From contig OU862933.1 of the NCBI GenBank assembly GCA_917880885.1, positions 5,317,452 to 5,381,451 of the forward strand: a DNA stretch of 64,000 nucleotides, in the 5' to 3' direction. How positions within the stretch are numbered: position 1 is the first letter of the stretch; every line of letters starts with the position of its first letter. Source of the DNA: Limnephilus marmoratus. Lineage: Eukaryota; Arthropoda; Insecta; Trichoptera; Limnephilidae. The translations under genes were made by a program, and so were the position numbers. Under the pieces are notes generated by a model. It was not told where the DNA came from and made no database searches. It saw only the letters and a list, made by a program, of their open reading frames with translations. Below, in pieces: positions 63,836 to 64,000 of this stretch.

Positions 63836-64000
63836 AGCGACCGACTTCGAATTCAAAATCGTAATGTTATAAACAGAAACTTTAAGATTAGAAAAGATTG
63901 GACCGATAATTAAATAGAAGGATGTTCATTTTTAGAAAGCTTTTTTCTACCTGAAAAATAAATGATGTAAGCTTTATTTCCGTTTACATTCGTATTTGCT

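Overview
This is eukaryotic DNA, almost certainly from an insect. Introns are AT-rich with GT..AG borders, one host gene is split into at least 13 exons, a MADF-BESS gene (a family expanded in insects) is present, and most of the remaining sequence is transposon debris. The order cannot be fixed from the window. Short GTAGGTACCTAC-like motifs and a GAACCTCCTCCTTTTTGAAG motif near 62.5 kb are the sort of thing seen in Lepidoptera and some Hemiptera, which is only a weak hint.

The main gene (489-22689, + strand) is Smurf, the HECT-class E3 ubiquitin ligase that restrains BMP/Dpp signalling. I rebuilt 13 exons; every splice junction keeps reading phase and the product matches the family order C2 - WW - long linker - WW - WW - HECT. 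The window holds 1064 codons plus the stop. The start codon and the first ~20 residues lie upstream of base 1. The introns are full of non-autonomous DNA transposons: a two-monomer minisatellite (2.4-3.4 kb), two hAT copies with exact 8-bp target duplications (3.5-4.4 and 6.4-6.7 kb), a pogo/Tigger-like element (9.6-10.2 kb), twin MITEs (11.1 and 11.8 kb), a hairpin cluster (13.4-13.6 kb), a mariner-like element carrying degenerate C2H2 zinc-finger coding sequence (15.07-15.86 kb), and a 730-bp foldback just before the first HECT exon of the lobe (17.6-18.3 kb).

From 22.7 to 34 kb there is the probable Smurf 3' UTR, a 1.9-kb hAT element full of a GC-rich degenerate repeat, AT-rich intergenic DNA, a hAT relic with a BED zinc finger and exact 8-bp target duplications, and an inverted repeat with Penelope-like/hammerhead-like motifs. 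A second host-type gene (34287-35914, + strand, two exons, 260 aa) encodes a MADF-BESS DNA-binding protein.

From 36 to 46 kb non-LTR retrotransposons dominate. One is a nearly complete two-ORF LINE on the minus strand (37.1-41.3 kb): PHD finger, coiled coil and FP-like ORF1, then endonuclease and reverse transcriptase broken apart by a perfect 30-bp inverted duplication. Another is a 5'-truncated LINE bounded by a 13-bp target duplication (42.15-43.18 kb). From 45 kb to the end I see no convincing host gene. That stretch is built largely of foldback elements, including two loci where tRNA-like promoters lie beside long inverted repeats, two copies of a 590-bp foldback with 8-bp target duplications, and a 1.7-kb hairpin with ~740-bp arms.
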